Below are positions 5,599-7,646 of a DNA stretch of 7,646 nucleotides, piece by piece. Position numbers and translations under genes: made by a program. Below the pieces are notes generated by a model, which was not told the DNA's origin, did not search any database, and was given only the letters and a program-made list of their open reading frames with translations. This stretch comes from an uncultured Parvularculaceae bacterium (GTDB lineage Bacteria > Pseudomonadota > Alphaproteobacteria > Caulobacterales > Parvularculaceae): positions 1-7,646 of the forward strand of contig CAMYNO010000273.1 of NCBI GenBank assembly GCA_947259815.1, given 5' to 3'. Every line of letters begins with the position of its first letter. The stretch's first letter is position 1.

Positions 5599-7014
5599 AT
5601 GGCTCGCGAGCAAATAGGCAATGTGCACGAATATACGGTGACGGAACTCTCCGGCGCGGTAAAACGGGCGATTGAGGACAATTTCGGCCTGGTTCGCGTG
5701 CGTGGTGAGCTGGGGCGGGTGACACGCGCCGCGTCCGGCCATGTCTATCTCGATCTGAAAGACGAGCGCGCGGTGCTTTCCAGCGTGATGTGGAAAGGCA
5801 TGGCGGAGCGGCTGTCCATTCGCCCCGAACAGGGGATGGAGGTTGTCGCGACCGGGCGCATGACGACCTTTCCGGGGCAATCGCGCTACCAGCTTATTAT
5901 CGACACGCTCGAACCCGCTGGCGTCGGCGCCCTCATGGCGCTGTTCGAGGAGCGCAAAAAGAAGCTCGCGGCGGAAGGGCTGTTCGCGCCGGAACGAAAG
6001 AAACCCATACCGTTTCTGCCTGACGTCATTGGCGTCGTTACCTCGCCCTCGGGTGCGGTCATTCGCGATATTCTGCACCGCCTGCGTGAGCGGTTCCCGC
6101 GTCATGTGATCGTCTGGCCGACCCTGGTGCAGGGCAGGGGCGCTGAAGACAAGATTGCCGCGGCGATCGACGGCTTCAACCGCATAGAAGAGGGCGGCGG
6201 TGTTCCGCGTCCGGATGTTCTGATCGTGGCGCGCGGCGGCGGCTCTCTCGAAGATTTGTGGTGCTTTAACGAAGAGGTCGTGGCGCGGGCCGCGGCGGCG
6301 AGCGATATCCCGCTGATATCCGCTGTCGGGCACGAAACCGATACGACGCTGATCGACTATGTTGCGGACAAGCGCGCGCCGACGCCGACAGCGGCGGCGG
6401 AATTCGCCGTGCCGGTGCGTTCGGAATTACTGTCGGAAGTCCTCAACAAGGAACGCCGCATGGTCGGCGCGGCCTCGCAGATGATAGAGACGCGGCGTGC
6501 GGCGCTTCGCTCCGCCGAGCGCGGGCTCGGTCGGCCGGAAGATGTGCTGGGCGCTGCGCAGCAATTGCTCGACCGGCGCAGCGATCAATTGACGTCGGCC
6601 TTGCGGGCGCTTGCCGCCAATGCCGCGAACAAGCTGGCGAAAGCGGCGGGGCCGCTATCGGTCGCCGCGCTGAAGACGTCGGTAGCGGTGCGCATCCGGG
6701 AAACGGAGGCGCTCGGCAAACGGCTTGCGCCCGCCGCCTCGCGTGTGCAGCAAGCCCGCCGTGACCGGCTCGCCAGTGCGGCGCGGCTGCTTGAAAGTTA
6801 CGCCTATAAGAATGTGCTGGCGCGCGGCTTCGCTTTGGTCCGCGATGGTGACGGCAAGCTGGTCCGACGCGCGCAAATGGCGCCGGCTTCCGGCGCGGGC
6901 GAGGTCGAGTTCGCCGATGGCGTGCGCAAGATCAGTTTCGGCGGTGGGTCCGGTTCTGACAAGCGACCTGCGAAGAAGTCCGTAACCCCCAAACAACAAA
7001 GACTTTTTGATTAA
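5599..7014 (+). CDS. xseA: Exodeoxyribonuclease VII large subunit
   Basis: XseA with the small XseB subunit forms exonuclease VII, which degrades single-stranded DNA from both ends in repair. From ATG 5599 it is 471 residues. An N-terminal OB-fold for DNA binding (about 10-105, starting at EYTVTELSG) is followed by the catalytic domain: GVVTSPSGAVIRDI (145-158), VARGGGSLEDLW (210-221) and GHETDTTLIDYVADKRAPTP (244-263). Asp157, Arg212, His245 and Asp248 correspond to the residues I recall as active-site residues in the E. coli enzyme. A long helical coiled-coil segment (about 275-400) leads to the family's C-terminal block YAYKNVLARGFALVRD (401-416). The frame stays open upstream to a TTG at 5557, but homologues begin close to the EYTV motif, so ATG 5599 is preferred although no clear ribosome site precedes it. 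The C-terminal tail is Lys-rich and ends QQRLFD. No xseB is present in this window. Confidence 0.96.
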   Translation: MAREQIGNVHEYTVTELSGAVKRAIEDNFGLVRVRGELGRVTRAASGHVYLDLKDERAVLSSVMWKGMAERLSIRPEQGMEVVATGRMTTFPGQSRYQLIIDTLEPAGVGALMALFEERKKKLAAEGLFAPERKKPIPFLPDVIGVVTSPSGAVIRDILHRLRERFPRHVIVWPTLVQGRGAEDKIAAAIDGFNRIEEGGGVPRPDVLIVARGGGSLEDLWCFNEEVVARAAAASDIPLISAVGHETDTTLIDYVADKRAPTPTAAAEFAVPVRSELLSEVLNKERRMVGAASQMIETRRAALRSAERGLGRPEDVLGAAQQLLDRRSDQLTSALRALAANAANKLAKAAGPLSVAALKTSVAVRIRETEALGKRLAPAASRVQQARRDRLASAARLLESYAYKNVLARGFALVRDGDGKLVRRAQMAPASGAGEVEFADGVRKISFGGGSGSDKRPAKKSVTPKQQRLFD

Positions 7015-7046
7015 AGGCTGCTTGCTGACGAAATAAGATGCCGCTC

Positions 7047-7066
7047 ATGCCGGCGAAAGCCGGGAT
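7047..7066. repeat. Intergenic palindrome of the CCGGCGAAAGCCGG type
   Basis: CCGGC (7050-7054) and GCCGG (7059-7063) close a GAAA tetraloop (7055-7058), with AT/AT pairs outside a single mismatch (7047-7048 with 7065-7066). The core ATGCCGGCGAAAGCCGGGATCCA resembles a short palindrome that I recall being scattered between genes in many alphaproteobacteria. It lies 32 nt after the xseA stop and may stabilise or end that transcript. Confidence 0.6.
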
Positions 7067-7080
7067 CCATGTCGGCTGAA

Positions 7081-7132
7081 GCAAGCGGGGGCGCGTCTTG
7101 CTGGTGGGGGCATTCCTGCCCAAGCCGCTTGC
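7081..7132 (+). other. Nested inverted repeat between xseA and ivd
   Basis: GCAAGCGG (7081-7088) pairs exactly with CCGCTTGC (7125-7132). Inside it, CTTG (7097-7100) can pair with CAAG (7121-7124), and GGGCA (7108-7112) with TGCCC (7117-7121) around a TTCC loop. The last two share base 7121, so they compete for it. The pairings could give a long imperfect stem-loop in an xseA trailer or an ivd leader. No T-run follows and no known RNA family is recognised. Confidence 0.35.
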
Positions 7133-7147
7133 GCGCTATTGGCGGCT

Positions 7148-7180
7148 TTGTTAAGCCCCGTTGTCCGACAATCAGATAAC
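7148..7180 (+). promoter_or_regulatory. Possible ivd promoter with operator-like palindrome in its spacer
   Basis: TTGTTA (7148-7153) could serve as a -35 and AGATAA (7174-7179) as a -10, with a long 20-bp spacer. The spacer's end carries the palindrome TTGTC-C-GACAA (7161-7171). Long spacers with a central palindrome are typical of MerR-family promoters, and the MerR-type regulator LiuR controls leucine-degradation genes in many proteobacteria. I do not see the LiuR motif I would expect, so this is only a suggestion. Confidence 0.25.
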
Positions 7181-7208
7181 AAGAGCGGTGCGCCCGATTT
7201 TCCGGCGT

Positions 7209-7214
7209 AAGGAG
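7209..7214 (+). promoter_or_regulatory. Ribosome binding site of ivd
   Basis: A full AAGGAG lies 5 nt before ATG 7220. This favours that start over the in-frame ATG at 7244 (Met9) and makes this the best Shine-Dalgarno sequence in the window. Confidence 0.8.
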
Positions 7215-7219
7215 TGGAA

Positions 7220-7646
7220 ATGCTTTCAAACAGTCAGGCCTTTATGAAGTTCGACCTCGACCCGATGATCGAGGAGATGCGCGAAATGGTTGCGCGCTGG
7301 GCCGCCGACCGGCTCGCGCCCCGGGCCGCAGAAATCGACGCAACCAATGAGTTCCCCCGTGATCTCTGGCCGGAGCTTGGCGAGCTGGGCCTGCTCGGCA
7401 TTACGGTTGAGGAGGAGTTCGGCGGGGCCGGGCTCGGCTATCTCGCTCACTGTGTTGTCATGGAAGAAATCAGCCGCGCTTCGGGCTCTGTCGGGCTTTC
7501 TTACGGCGCACATTCCAATTTGTGCGTCAACCAATTGAAAATAAACGGCAATACAGCACAAAAGCAGAAATACCTTCCAAAACTGATCAGCGGTGAGCAT
7601 TTGGGCGCCCTCGCCATGTCCGAACCGGGCGCCGGCTCTGACGTGG
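7220..7646 (+). CDS. ivd: Isovaleryl-CoA dehydrogenase (N-terminal part, runs off the right edge)
   Basis: The 142 residues present match the N-terminal and early middle regions of acyl-CoA dehydrogenases, and specifically the isovaleryl-CoA type (also called liuA). The match rests on [20 protein letters not shown] (56-75), then [20 protein letters not shown] (77-96) followed by [10 protein letters not shown] and [16 protein letters not shown], nearly identical to mitochondrial IVD as I recall it. The segment [13 protein letters not shown] (130-142) belongs to the FAD- and substrate-binding region. The catalytic Glu lies in the missing C-terminal part. The enzyme is a cytosolic FAD tetramer that oxidises isovaleryl-CoA to 3-methylcrotonyl-CoA in leucine degradation and passes electrons to ETF. 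A 205-bp gap after xseA with its own strong ribosome site suggests a separate transcription unit. Carboxylase genes for the next step are expected downstream but not visible. Confidence 0.95.
   Translation, partial: MLSNSQAFMKFDLDPMIEEMREMVARWAADRLAPRAAEIDATNEFPRDLWPELGELGLLGITVEEEFGGAGLGYLAHCVVMEEISRASGSVGLSYGAHSNLCVNQLKINGNTAQKQKYLPKLISGEHLGALAMSEPGAGSDV

Noticed and set aside
5521..6333. A 270-codon minus-strand frame
   Set aside because: It is antisense to the OB-fold and catalytic regions of xseA and shows no family features.
7226..7600. A 124-codon minus-strand frame near the right end
   Set aside because: It is antisense to ivd, whose N-terminal sequence is unmistakable.

Overview
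The window is GC-rich (about 60% by eye), densely coded chromosomal DNA. It most likely comes from an alphaproteobacterium. The evidence is the character of purD, xseA and ivd, and two intergenic palindromes that resemble repeats widespread in that class (CATCCTGAG...CTCGAAGGATG and ATGCCGGCGAAAGCCGG). A Parvularculales- or Hyphomonadaceae-like host is a guess. I see no phage, plasmid, transposon, CRISPR, tRNA or rRNA signal.

Layout from left to right:
(1) Minus strand, 2018 to 1: purD (GTG start), followed by an alpha/beta hydrolase that runs off the left edge. The hydrolase appears to start at a TTG overlapping the purD stop codon (TTGA), so the two are probably translationally coupled. It resembles the animal protein MEST/PEG1 unusually closely.
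(2) Plus strand, 2075 to 3478: divergent from purD, a membrane-anchored TonB/TolA-like protein. It has 27 Glu-Pro pairs, a long acidic linker and an unrecognised C-terminal module with two cysteines.
(3) 3479 to 3629: a convergent intergenic gap holding a composite palindromic repeat.
(4) Minus strand, 5423 to 3630: a large secreted TPR protein of a conserved uncharacterised family with many invariant-looking His, Glu and Cys residues.
(5) 5424 to 5598: a divergent promoter region with a strong bulged hairpin just before xseA.
(6) Plus strand, 5599 to 7014: xseA, the large subunit of exonuclease VII.
(7) 7015 to 7219: an intergenic region with two inverted-repeat structures and the control region of the next gene.
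(8) Plus strand, 7220 to the right edge: the N-terminal third of isovaleryl-CoA dehydrogenase (ivd/liuA, leucine degradation).

The known genes cover de novo purine synthesis, DNA repair and branched-chain amino acid catabolism, and they do not form one pathway. The parts least explained by known biology are the MEST-like hydrolase, the Glu-Pro-rich envelope protein and the His/Cys-rich TPR protein. I found no convincing new multigene system. The best leads are these three proteins and the non-coding structures.
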